Of a stretch of 64,000 bases of DNA, positions 1-11,700 are shown piece after piece. The translations under genes were made by a program, and so were the position numbers. Position 1 is the first letter of the stretch, and each line of letters opens with the position of its first letter. Source of the DNA: Chaetorhynchus papuensis. Taxonomy: Eukaryota; Chordata; Aves; Passeriformes; Rhipiduridae. The notes below the pieces were generated by a model. The model was not told the origin of the DNA. It ran no database searches and saw only the letters and a program-made list of their open reading frames with translations. The stretch lies in assembly GCA_013396525.1 (NCBI GenBank), contig VWYX01001146.1, positions 76,759-140,758 on the forward strand, read 5' to 3'.

Positions 1-90
1 TCCTCTCCTCTCCTCTCCTCTCCTCTCCTCTCCTCTCCTCTCCTCTCCTCTCCTCTCCTCTCCTCTCCTCTCCTCTCCTCTCCTCTCCTC
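1..90. repeat. (TCCTC)n pentanucleotide microsatellite
   Basis: Eighteen perfect TCCTC units fill 1-90. The array touches the window edge, so its full length is unknown. The + strand is entirely pyrimidine. Confidence 0.97.
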
Positions 91-3000
91 TTTTTCTTTT
101 TTTGGAATAATTTCTTCTCAGTTTGTTCACTGTCAGGCCAAACTGTACTTTTAATAAAACATTTCACAAAGCAGCTTTCAGCACCAGTAAGTTGTTGATG
201 TGAGCACAAAGGCTCGGGCTGCTGCTTGCATTGGTGATCCCCGGTCACCACACGGGACAGGGAAGGCACAGGAGATCAGGCCAGCACTGCTGCCCCCTCA
301 GACCCCAGGAGAACCTCCTGCCCCCAGGGAAAATGCTATTTTATATGCCCAGGGCTGCAGCTTGGGGTTCAAGGACCAGTCTGTGAGGATGACCTGGACC
401 TTGCCCTGCATGTGCCAGCTGCCCTGCTCAGGCACTGACCCTGTGCCCATCCCTCTGCTGCCACATCCTGCTCACGGCAGCAAAGGCAGGATTAGATTCT
501 GGCTGCAAGGTGCCTCCAGGGCTCCCTGGCTGCATTGCTATTGGGAAGGATCTCTTCTCCCAGGCAGCCCCCCGGGGGTGCCTGGCTGTCCTGGTGTCCC
601 TGTGGGTGTCCTTTTCCTACATGTGGCCCCAGCATCGACCGTGGGGGTGATGGCTGCTCAGCCCCCGGCAGATCCTGCTCTGCCCATGCAGCAGCAGTGC
701 TCCACCCACACTGGAGACAAAGGCAGGCAGCAAAAATGCAAAGTCTGGGAATTGCCAGATTCCCTGTCAGCCCAGGTCAGGGCGTTCACCTCTACAGAAT
801 ATCTGTTTTTTCATTATTACTCCCACTGCACAGTGATTGCACCAGAACACCTCTGCCAACATGTCTGCAACTTTGCTGATGCAAGGCATTGGATGGAGTT
901 TAAAGCAGAAGGGAGATTTATTTTGCATATCCCAAGGACCTGGAGGCTTGTGGAGAAGAAATCAGTTTTAAAAGACAAGGCAGGGAGGCAGAAGCCAGGA
1001 GGTTATTCTCTCTTTAGGAAGGCCTGAGTGCTGAGTGTGCCAGAGCCATCAGAGGCGGCTGATCCCGGCGTGTCAGCAATGCTGCTTTGCCCATCACGTT
1101 GCCTTCCCCATCCACGCTCTCGGGGCCAACCTGCAGGGTGCTGCCCTGCTGCCAGCCTTGTCATCACAGTTACCATGACAGCACTTCATGTGAAATGTTT
1201 CTGCTTTAACAACAACTCTCAACCTCTATTTTTATACGTCTATCTAATTCTGGACCAACCTGAAAGCAAGGCTGGAAGTACTCACCGCTGGGAGTAAATA
1301 CTTTTACCACGGAAGTGATTACTTTTTGGGGCAAATGCTGCTGGGATAAAATTGGTACAAGGCCAGGCAGGTGGTGTGGAGATGGTGAATGCCTGCCAGC
1401 CGGATGTGCTGGGAGGGGGCTGGGCTGAGACCTGGGCATCCATCACAGGCAAAAGGCTGAGCATGGCCCTGGCAGGAGAGTCACAGAGAGGTGTCAGCTC
1501 CTCCCAGGATTTAGCACTGCAGAAGGGATTGAACGCCTGGCTGCCATCGGTCACTTCTCTCTGGCGACAAAACTGCTCTCATGGAAAGGCACCAGGCTCC
1601 TGGCACGGTGCTGCACTCAGGTTTTCAGCAGCAGGATGGCAGCCAGCCCAGGAGCTTGCTCTGCTCGCTCCAGTGACTGCAGCTCAGACTGCGTTCAGGG
1701 CTGCACCAAGATTTAACACTTCTGCCTTCCAGGTAAGCTCAGTTTTGAAGCCAGGCTCAAACCCATGTGGTGGGGAGATTTTGGTCTCTCCTAAGTCAGC
1801 CTCTGGGCCTTGTGGGGGACCAGTTGTATCCACCTGCCCCCTCAGCAGGCTGGTGGATTTGGTGGGAGGCAGCAAATGGAGGTTGTTTTCTTACTCTTAA
1901 TGAACGCCTACATGGTCAGAGCCCGGTGCCCAGGAGGCTGTGGTTGGCTCCTGCCCAGCCTGCAGGACAGGCAGGGGGAGAGGGTGTGGGTGAGAACAAT
2001 CTGTCTTTGGATGTCTTCATGTTCTCTGCTCCAGTGGGCTCACAGCTCAGCCTGCTGGGTACGAGGTGTTATTTCTGTCTGCTCTTGCCTGAAGAGCAGA
2101 AAGTGGTCCTGGAGCAGCCCTGGGCTTCCCTGCATGGGGTCAGCAGCTCCCTCTGACTCTGGGCAGCACAGATCCGAGTCTGCAGGCAGGGAGGAACAGG
2201 AGCAACAGGGGAAATGGCACCTTCCTGGGGAACAGGAATGCACAGATCTTCTGTGTAAGCCTGGCCATAGCCACAGGACCCCATTGCACCCAGTGATGAT
2301 GGTTCTGGGACCAGCCAGGTCTGCCAAGAGCAGCCATGTGGCAGAGCTCTGTCTCTGGTACAAGGCTCTTTGTACCCCCTAAACTCCTTCTGGGAGCTGT
2401 GGCAGAGCCTCTGTGTTCTGGGGATAATTTTTAGCTTCTTTTACGTCTCCCTCTGGGTGTATTCATAGCCCATTGCAGTTGTTGCTCTGCCAGCTTTGTG
2501 TCTTCATTTCAGTTCCTTCTGTAATGCTCTGGAGCATTTAGCGGCAGAATTTGGGTCCTGGCATTCCAGGCTGTGCTCCTGATCCCCTTCCAGCCTCTCC
2601 CCAGCCTGCCCTGCACACACCCAGCCCCTGGAGCCCTTTTTTCCTGCAGGCTGATTCCCAGGCATCGCTACACACATTGGTCAGCGCTGTCTAATTCCTC
2701 AGCCCTGCTTTGTAATTCTTTTCTACAAAAGTTTTACGAGCCAGGGTACAGTCACCGAGTCCTTCATTAAACCTGACACTGTGCCATGACAAGGACTAAA
2801 TTATCCTCATGGTCTCTGCTAAACCCCCAGCCTAAGCCCAGCTGCATCGGGGGGAGAGCCAGAGCAAGCCCCTGTGTGAGCAAAGGGTACGTGCAGGCTG
2901 TGGAAGAAATTGCTCCAGGAGTGAAAGATGACTCAGGGTGAAGACAGGAGCCGGCAGGTTGTGGATCCTCGGTGCTCCCAAGGTAGCAGACACACCACAC

Positions 3001-6000
3001 AGAAACAATTTCATCAGGAATCGCAGGAAACTGGCGATGGATTTGTGTGAGGGGTGCCCCGCAGGCAGTGGGGAGGCTGCCATGGACTCAGCTGAAAGGC
3101 AGAGGGAGCGTGTGACGCCTGAGTTTGGGCTGGACGGCTCTTTCTGGGAGCAACACTGATGCCAGAAAGCAAAGATGTCAGTGGAGCCAGCTCCGTGGCA
3201 GCTGCCTTGCTGGCTCACATGACACAGGCACATTCAAACAGCTGCTGTCCCTCCTTAAGATGCTGTCTAAGCCAGGAGAGTGGCCATCAGCAGGGAAATA
3301 CAGAAAACTGAGGTCTCCACTCACCAGAAAAATAAATATTGGTACTGGGTATTGCTAGAGAGTCTGGATTCCTTCCATCATTTCCTGAAATCCCGTAACA
3401 GCCACAAGTGTTTAATTTATGAATGCAAAGAAGGGATTTTTCTCCTTGCAACACTCAGTCCGTCGCCAGTGCCCCGTGTTCCTTTTCCTAGCACTTGTCC
3501 TTGTGGTGACATCCCCTTTCCAGTGCAATCCATAACACTGTGCTGGAGGCCACTGGTCTGCTTGGAATTACTCAGTCCTTTATGCCAGAGCCTCGGAAAG
3601 AGCTTGTTTAATGCAAGTTTTGTAAAAGAGACTGATTTCCCTGAAACACGAGGCAGTTAAGAGGCTTTTACAAATCATCCGTTTTCCATGCCACTGGCAA
3701 TTTCAGAACTATCCTTTTGAATCAAATGAAACGTGCTATTTCATACCAAATGGTCTCTTCATAGCTGGAGCCTTTCAGTTGTTATTTCAGTGATTAGAAA
3801 GCTGCTTCTAAACGTGGAGGCTGCAAAGTTGAAAGCTTTTATTTTGAACTATCACATCCCAATATTTTAATCTAGCTTTACAATGGATTGCTTGACAGAA
3901 CCAATTTAGCACAAATGGGATGAATATATCAAATATATTTTAACCAAAAAGGATTTGGCCCATTTTTTATATTTAGCTCCATTAATGGTCTTTGCCAACT
4001 GCTTTGCCATTTGCAATGAAATATTTCAGCAATGATGCTGCTGTTCCTTTATTTCCTCCAACAGAAGCAGATTTTTACAGAAGGGCTTTTTAATTTCTGC
4101 ATGCAGCTGCATATCTGTCACAGTCCAAGAACCCAGCTCAGGGGATTCTCAGCACTTTGAAATCTCTTATTCAGCCTGGTGGCACCTTTACAAGTTTGCA
4201 TTCCCTCGGCTTTACTGCATTTATTAATCTTGCCCCTCAGGGCAGCTGTGAGGCCCTGGGAGCTGATCATGCTCCGGGAGGAAGAGGAAGCTCATGTGAG
4301 ATGTTCCTGAGCACACAGTGACTCCAGGAGTCACTCACCCAGCTGACAAATCCTAAAAAATCTCATTCATGAGCAAACCAGATGAGTCAACTTCCAAATA
4401 CTGTTGCAAGAGGGAAGGCAGGCAATCAAAGGGGAAACAGTCCCTGTGGCTGTTGCTGGGCTCAGGGGAGTTCTGCTGCTGACACCAGGGGCCTCCGAGG
4501 ACAGGTGGGCACAGGGGACACAGGGAAGGGCTGAGCCCAGCCAGCAGTGGTGCCACCAGGCTCAGCTCAGTGCACAGAGCTCTGGCAGGGCACCCTCCCT
4601 ATTCCCCCATTGTGTGCAGGGCTTGCTGGAGAGCCAGAGCTGGCCTGCTTTTATTTTCACCTTCTTCCATGAGCTTGTCATCGCCTTATGATGGATTTTT
4701 TTCTTTTTTTTTTTTTTGCAACTTAATCCCATTTACAGATCAGTTAATAAGACACACATCACCTGCCTGACCTCGGGGCCCTGAGGCTCTGGTCCAGCGC
4801 AGCCAGGGATTGTCCCTGCGTGTCCCACAGCTTGCTGGGACACTGCTCACAGCTACAATCAGTAAGGTGGGTACCAGCTAAGGTCTGAGCCCTGTGCAGA
4901 GATGTGCCCTGGGCCACTGATGTCTGCCCCAGCCATGGGCAGTGCCTCCCCTTAGCTCTGCTGGAATGGGGCATGGATCCCCTCTGGTGTGCCCTCAGCT
5001 GAGCTCCTCCAGGACCAGATTGAGGGTTGCACCAGCACTGGCAGGGGGAGGAACACAGCAAGAACAGCAGGTACCAGCACAATGGCACAAGGAGAGGAAG
5101 AGAAAAGCATCTGTAGTTCACAAAGGGAGTTGTTCTGAGCAGGAGGGTGGCCAGAGCAGCTGGACCAGCAGGCACTGCTCAGCACAGACCTGCACCCTCT
5201 GCCCTTTCCTGGGTGCTCCAGTGCTGCTGGTTGTGCTGTGGAGCCCTATTGTTGCAAATCCCAATTATGCATTTTTTTTTTCCAGTCTAATTTTCTCAGG
5301 AATTGACCCAGTTCTAGCATTCGGGAACTGGCATTCACTCTACTGGCAAATGTTTCTTATTTGTTCCAAACAATGTGTCCAGTGTGACCTTTTCTGCTCA
5401 AACAGCTTACAGAACGAGAATACATGAATGCTCAATTCTAATCTTGCATAACTCTGAAAGCAGGGCCATACATCTACCAGCAGCAAGGGACTTTTCTTGC
5501 CATCCTTTGCACAAAGTAAGAAGGAAAAGCCAGCACTGCGCAATTTCAGTGAAGGGACAACTCACCCATAACTCCCTTGCTCCCAAAATTCACGGGGCTC
5601 TCAAGGAGACAGCATTAGCACGACACATTTCTGCATGTCTTCAGACACACACACAGAAATGGAGAGCACACCTGGCACCTGGAAAGGGACCTCGTCCTGC
5701 CTTTGCTGCTCTAGAACATTCTCGTTGGCTACAGCTGGGAAGGGATAACACATTCATTCATTCGGGCCTCAAATCAAACAGCGACACCGTAAGTCCTGTG
5801 CAGGTGCTTGGAGGACACTTTTCTTCCTAGCAAGAAGCACTCCTTCACTTCCTGGTGCCATTTCCCATGTCCTTTGTGTGCCTGAACTCCTTCTCAAGAT
5901 GCCTAAATTTGGCCATGGAAGGAGTCAGCCACAGCCCATGGCTTGTCAGGGCATGTGCACCCCAGCTCCGCTCCTCCCGAAACATCCCCAATTGTCCCTC

Positions 6001-7840
6001 CTGGAGGGGAGGTGCTGCCGTCAAATTCCTTCAGCTCACAGGAGGCAGCACAGCAGTGACTGACTCATGTGTTCCTGGCCACGACGTCAAATGGTCCTCA
6101 GCAGAGCAGCAGGAACCATCAGATCCTTTTTTCAGCAAGGGGTATTCGGTAATAGATTTCTCACCGGGGCTAAACCAGGTGTGGTTGAAGCACCTGCTCC
6201 TCGCAAGAGCTCTCCAGGCTGGGGCAAGGGAGGGCTTGCAGGGTGGTGCAGGAAAGGAGGGATGAAGTAAATGGTGACAGGCAGGGCTGTAGAAGGCTCA
6301 TGGCTGATCTGCCTGGCCACAGCAGAGGGGCGAGGGGAGGGATAATTCACTGCATTCCCTGCAGAGCCCCAGCAGCCAGGAGAAGCTGGATTTGCTCCAG
6401 AGCCAGCGAGCTTATGGGAAGGCTCTGTGGTGGGTCACCCTGGGGATGGTCCTGGGGACCCCCAGGTGGAGCCACGTGGGCCGAGGCGATGCGTGGGGCT
6501 CGCTGAGTGCTGGGGCTGTGGCTGCCAGCTGCTGGGGACAGCTGCGTGCCACCGCCTCCAGCAGAGAGCCTGCCCTGCTTCTGCCATTTGGTTCTCATCT
6601 TAATGAATCACTTCAATATTTCAAACGTACCTTTGACCCACTTGAGCTCGTAACGGCAACAATTAACACCAGCACCTCATAAATCCCAGCAGTGTTCCCT
6701 CTGGTGCTTAATAAAGCCTCTGTCCGTGTGGCCGATGCTGTTACATTGCAATGTGACATCTGATCCCTGGGGAGAACAGAGAGGAGTCTTTAAAAACCAC
6801 AGGATTTCTGTGAAATACAAAGCTTTGAGCAGAGCATTCATGAAGCTGCCGAGGAGCCCAGAGGTATATGGGCTCCCACGCACTTAGAGGTCTGGGTAAG
6901 AGCACTTTGAAGGTTTTAAACCTCTCTGTGAAAGCCTTTGATTATTTTTACTTGCCTTGTGAAATCATATTAATACATTCAAATAACTGTACTGGAAATG
7001 AAAAGGAGCTCTCTGTGCTACCACTCACACACAGTCCTTGGATGCTGCTGCTCACCGGCTCCGAGTTAGAGCTGCTGCTTCTCCCAGCTCTGTGAGCTGC
7101 CTCTCCTTGCCACTGCATCCTTGGACCTTTCTGAAACACTGCCTGCAGCCAGGTTTGTACTGACACAAGTTTTATGCTGTGTTTGATAGGTTAAAGGGGT
7201 AATTCCCGTAATTTTTTCTGCCGATGCGTTCTCATTTCACAGCGAAACAGAAAAATTACTGGTGTTGCTGTAAGAATAATACTTATGTAATAACTATACT
7301 TACGTGGTGGATTTGTGTGATGTAATAGTTAGAATTATGTGAGGGAGTGGGGGGATTTGATATTAATTTAAATTGAAAATTTGCTGTTAAAATTGTTGTG
7401 TATTTTTAGTTGCTGCTACGTGTTGCCAGCTAGAATTTCTGGTTTATTTTAAATGCATCCAGATACCCTGGCCAGCACAACCTGCCTCCTCCTCTGGCTA
7501 CCCTGAGCCACTTTTTCCAGTGATGGGGGGTTTTTGTTGGCTCCAATCCTCAGATTTCTAAAGATCCCTGCGACTTGAAGTCCTGTTGTTCAGCAGAACC
7601 CCAATTTCACATCATTGCATGGTAGCTGTGGCTGCTGAGGAGGAAGCAGCTGTGCCAGAGTCTGACCTGGGATTTCATCTATTCAAGCCAGGCTTGCGTG
7701 GGCAGTATAAAGTGAGTTTGTTTTCTGAATAGATCTCAGCAATTAATTGCATGCTCACATTGAGATTGCCAAGTTCTTACTCAAGTGGAGCTCAAGCAGT
7801 GGCCTCAAGGTTCCAGGAAGATTAATGTTTACATCTGTAA

Positions 7841-7872
<32 letters not shown>

Positions 7873-8639
7873 AAAATCTATATATCTCTCTCATCTTCCA
7901 TCTCTATCTAATCTTTAACTACACCTGTATCTATATGAAAAAAATTAAAACCCTGTCAGAATCCATGTGCTTTCTGGCACGGAGAAGCATGCTGAGCTGG
8001 GATGTGTGTAGGCAGTAATTTCTACCCAGCTTCAGCATGAAATCTGAAGGAAGGAGTAGCCCCCTTCCTGGAAACTCTGCTCCTCTCCCTCTCAGTCCCC
8101 ATCTTCCCTCCAGCAGACCTGCATAGGAATATAAATTTGTCCCCTTCAAATATTGCCATGACAACTAAGAAGAATTCTCACAAGCATTCCTGCCATTCCT
8201 ACCAAGTCCTTGAACAGGAAAGGCAAAAGGTGGAGATAGCTGCATAAGATGTGGCTGTTTATTGGATAAGGCAAGGCTCAGGCATTCTGGTTTCATTTTT
8301 TTTTTTTTAATAAAAGTGTCATTGGTCCAAGGCATTTCCCGTGGCAGGGGGTCAGTCACTTGGTTGAATCACTTTCCACAGAAGGCATGAGACAGAGGGC
8401 TGGTGACTGGAGCGCAGGCTGACACACTCCTGGAGAGTGTACTTAGCTGGCCAGAAACTATTTCAAAGGAAGCCATGTGTGACAGTCACCAAAAGTTGAG
8501 AAGAGAAGTCCTCTGGGAAATGATTAATCAGCCTCAGTAAACAATTAAAGCCACGCTGATTGTCAGTGCTGAGCCTGCAGAGGGAACACCAGGGCCCCGG
8601 GGTAAGGCTGAAGCTTTGAACTCCGCTGTGTCTCCGCAG
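91..8639. other. Non-coding sequence upstream of IL13RA2
   Basis: No open reading frame here shows family features, splice context or codon structure that would support a gene. The longest frame (200-1027 +) is low-information Pro/Gly/Cys-rich sequence typical of GC-rich non-coding DNA. From mammalian synteny, LRCH2 would lie to the left on the same strand, but no part of it is recognisable. A lower-GC, gene-free block at about 3660-4140 is noted in the findings. An unidentified IL13RA2 promoter and non-coding first exon may lie here. Confidence 0.5.
7841..7872. repeat. (CTAT)n microsatellite
   Basis: Eight CTAT units followed by degenerate CTATATAT and CTCTCTC sequence to about 7912. Confidence 0.95.
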
Positions 8640-8704
8640 CCCCCTCGCACCCTCGCTGCTGGACTGCTCTTCTGACCCGCACCCACTGGAACCCCTGACC
8701 TCTG

Positions 8705-8774
8705 ATGGCTCCCTGGAGGCTCCCCGTGGCTCTGGTGTGGGGCTGGGTGTTGGCCTCCTCCTCCCCCACCACAG
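8705..8774 (+). CDS. IL13RA2: IL13RA2 coding exon 1 (signal peptide)
   Basis: The ATG at 8705 opens a hydrophobic leader with the core PVALVWGWVLA, and the exon ends ACAG|GTAAAA at 8774/8775 in phase 1. Splicing completes a valine codon with the next exon. A plausible acceptor (CTCCGCAG, ending 8639) lies upstream, so the exon may begin at 8640 and carry about 65 nt of 5' UTR. This would fit a separate non-coding first exon further left, which I could not locate. Confidence 0.85.
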
Positions 8775-11700
8775 GTAAAACCCAATTTTGTGCTGTTGTG
8801 TCACTGCCTAACTCCTGCTTCATGTTAACTCAGGCCCTTTGTGGAGCTTGTCCTTCAACCAAAATTTGTGTGTGTGTGTGCATTGCTGTGTGAGTGTCTG
8901 GTTTATAAACCTCTAATCCATTGTCTAACTACATTATGTGTTTAGTGGATGTTTTTCTGAGTGAATTTGAAAGGAGAAGAGACTGCCTTTGGTGAAAGCA
9001 AATACACTGTTTGATAGAGAGTTATCAACTATAAACACTGCTTGGATACATAAATGGCCCTGAGCGTGGTGCCAGTCGGCCAGAGACTGTGCTGGGTGTA
9101 AGAAACTCAAGATTTATTTGTACTCAGAGAATGATGCTTCTAAGAGAATTCTGCTCTGCAAGCTGTCACTCATGGCAATGGTACTTGCAGCACCCTTTGC
9201 TTCAAGCCCTTGAGCATCTCTTTGCTGCCCTGCACCTGCTGGCTCTTTTGGCCTCTGGCAGCTGGCACTTTGCACCCAGAGAGGTGGTGAGCAGGTCTGG
9301 CCCTCCCTCCCTGCTGGAACCCACGCATGGTGCAGAGGTGAGAACTTGCCCAGGAGGCCACTGCCCGTCCTGCCAGCCAGCAGGCACAGAAAGCTGCCAG
9401 CAGCCCCCCTGCTGCCACACTGGGCAGAGCAGGCTGCCTTTGAAATGGGTTTCAGAAAACAAAAGTGTCACCTCCACCTCCCTGAGCAGCACAGGGAAGT
9501 GCAGACACAGAGGTGGAAGATATGGGGGGGACACCTGGCAGGCTGCCATTTTTCCACTGGCAAAATTGGTGGAAAATTGCAAACCCCACCTGCTGCTTGC
9601 ACCGCCTCGGAGGGCACGGTGTGGGCAGGGGTGTTGGGGGGCAGCTGGGGACAGGCAGGGGTTTGTCACCAAAGCAGTGGTGTTGGTGGCAGCGTGGGGG
9701 GGAGGCTGTGAGGGCAGTGGCTGTCTCACAGCCAGCTCAGCATTACCTGGCTCACCACCACAAACATTAGGGGGAGATGCTGTTAGCTTGGTTTTTTTAC
9801 AAGAAACATCCAGGAGCAACTTTCCTTCAAGACTGGGTGATGAAATAGAGCATTTCTAGTCCTGTGTTCTTTGTGAGTGATGTGAGTGAGACTGGTAATG
9901 TGTTATTGTGAGAATGAGAAACTGCAAGAGGCAGTGCTGACATTTAAAAAACAATCAAATCCCAGAATGCCAGCAACATCCCAAAGAGAAGCTTTTCTGT
10001 TCCCTCCGAAATCCAGTCAAAATTTATTTTGCAAGAATTGCTGTTTACAATTACAATTGTTTTGAAAAAACACTGCTGTTTTGCTCAAGCTCAGGATGTA
10101 AATAAATTTCAGAGCATTCTCATATCCAGTCAGAAATTCCAGTTCTGACAATCTAATCCTCTCTTGACAGCTTATCACTGGGCTCACAACAAGGGCTAGC
10201 AGCTTTTTGCTTCCTCGTTTGCAGTGCTGAGAGGCTCAGCATTTAACATTTATACACTCAGGACAAGCCTCCAAAACACTTGCTCCAGTATCATCCTAAA
10301 TACATCTCCTACTTTACCATGTATGTAGTAACAAATCTCCCATGGAGCTTCACTTACTGGGAAAAGTTGGATTTTCAAAATGCTGCCCCGAGTGCATTTT
10401 GTTTCATTTGGGAAAATTTCTGTAGAAGAAACATCCTCCAGCAATCCTACCCTGCAAACTTTCCAGGCAGCACATGAAATCTGGATTTATGTCACCATAT
10501 TCCACTGAAAAATATTCTTATGGTCTGCTTTCACAGTGGATTTATTAAAATAATAAAAGGAAAGAATGGTGTAAATTCCGATGAAGACACGAGAAAGGTG
10601 TTAGAGAAGCCAGAGATCTGGTGGCCGGATTCAAAGTGAGAATGGTGGTGGTGCTGGACTGACACTGCCAGGAGATGGGCTCCAAATTCCTGGGAAATAA
10701 AGTGTATCATGCAATGAATATGTAGAAACCAAATGGATAAGCTCAGCTCTAGACAGTGGAGAAAAATGACCTTAGATATTAACAAAAATTGGCTTTGTTT
10801 CAGGTAATAAAACTGAGCAGCCAAACAGCTTTTGTCATGTGAATGACAACTGCATATAGAGCTGGACTGTTAGGACACATCTTAGTATGGAATTTTTCCA
10901 TAATACTTACTAATTTATTGACATATATCAGCACCTTATTCTCTTATAAAAGCCAGATCAACTGTAAAGGCACTTTTTGTACAGCTGATAGATGTGCAAA
11001 ATAAGAATGATTTTAATTCTCTGCTTTTTGCCTTTTTTTTTCCTGGGTTGTTTTTTTTTTCCCTATTAATCTTTAGTATACTTGAAAGGAATATTTAAAG
11101 CAATATAGGTGATTTGTGTCTATTATGGTAAAGGAATAGAAATCCCCCTGACAGCATGCTTTGATCTGCCATCCTGTGTTGATGTGTGTGCTGAACACAA
11201 TGTTTGCAGGGATAACTGTCCTGAAGGTTGGTAAATACCGTGAGTTGAAGGTAAGCAAATATAGGACATGAAAGGTCATCCCAGGGCAGCAGTTTTACTT
11301 AAAACATCTCGAAAAAGAGTGTCAAAAGGTGGCCTTCTGTGTGGCTTTTCAATGGTCCTTGAGTGTTTTCCCTGAGCACCAGTAGAAGTGATTTTTGTGG
11401 TGTGGGCAGGAGCAGAGCTCATGTTGTTTGTTGAGAACAGGTTATTGAACATCCAGGGCTGCAGCCAGCAGCCCTTCCCTCCCCATCCAGCAGCTGCATT
11501 TCAACAAATCACATCAACATGTCATACCAACAAATTTCATGGCTGCTTTGTGTTTGTTTTCTTCACTTTGACGCTCGGTTTTACCCTCTGCTTTGTTTTT
11601 AATGCAGTTGCTCCCCCACGAGACCTTCAGATCACTGACCCTGGGCTGCTGGGTTCTCTCGACGTGGAGTGGAAACCTCCACCCCACGTACAAACCTTCA

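Larger units (their letters stand above)
8775..11607 (+). other. IL13RA2: IL13RA2 intron after the signal-peptide exon
   Basis: Contains the TG microsatellite, a GC-rich block at 9200-9770 with a G-quadruplex-type motif, and otherwise AT-rich unique sequence. The open frames at 9089-9859 (+) and 9202-9819 (-) overlap the same GC-rich block and show no protein features. Confidence 0.75.

Noticed and set aside
153..158. AATAAA near the left edge as the 3' end of an upstream gene such as LRCH2
   Set aside because: No coding exon or other gene evidence to its left within the window. Isolated AATAAA words are common.
200..1027. 275-codon open frame on + (and overlapping 535-879)
   Set aside because: Low-information Pro/Gly/Cys-rich translation, no domain, no splice or start context. 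Typical of GC-rich avian non-coding DNA.
9089..9859. 256-codon + frame and 205-codon - frame over the same bases
   Set aside because: Both lie in an IL13RA2 intron in a G-rich block. The two strands being open together reflects composition, and neither shows family motifs.
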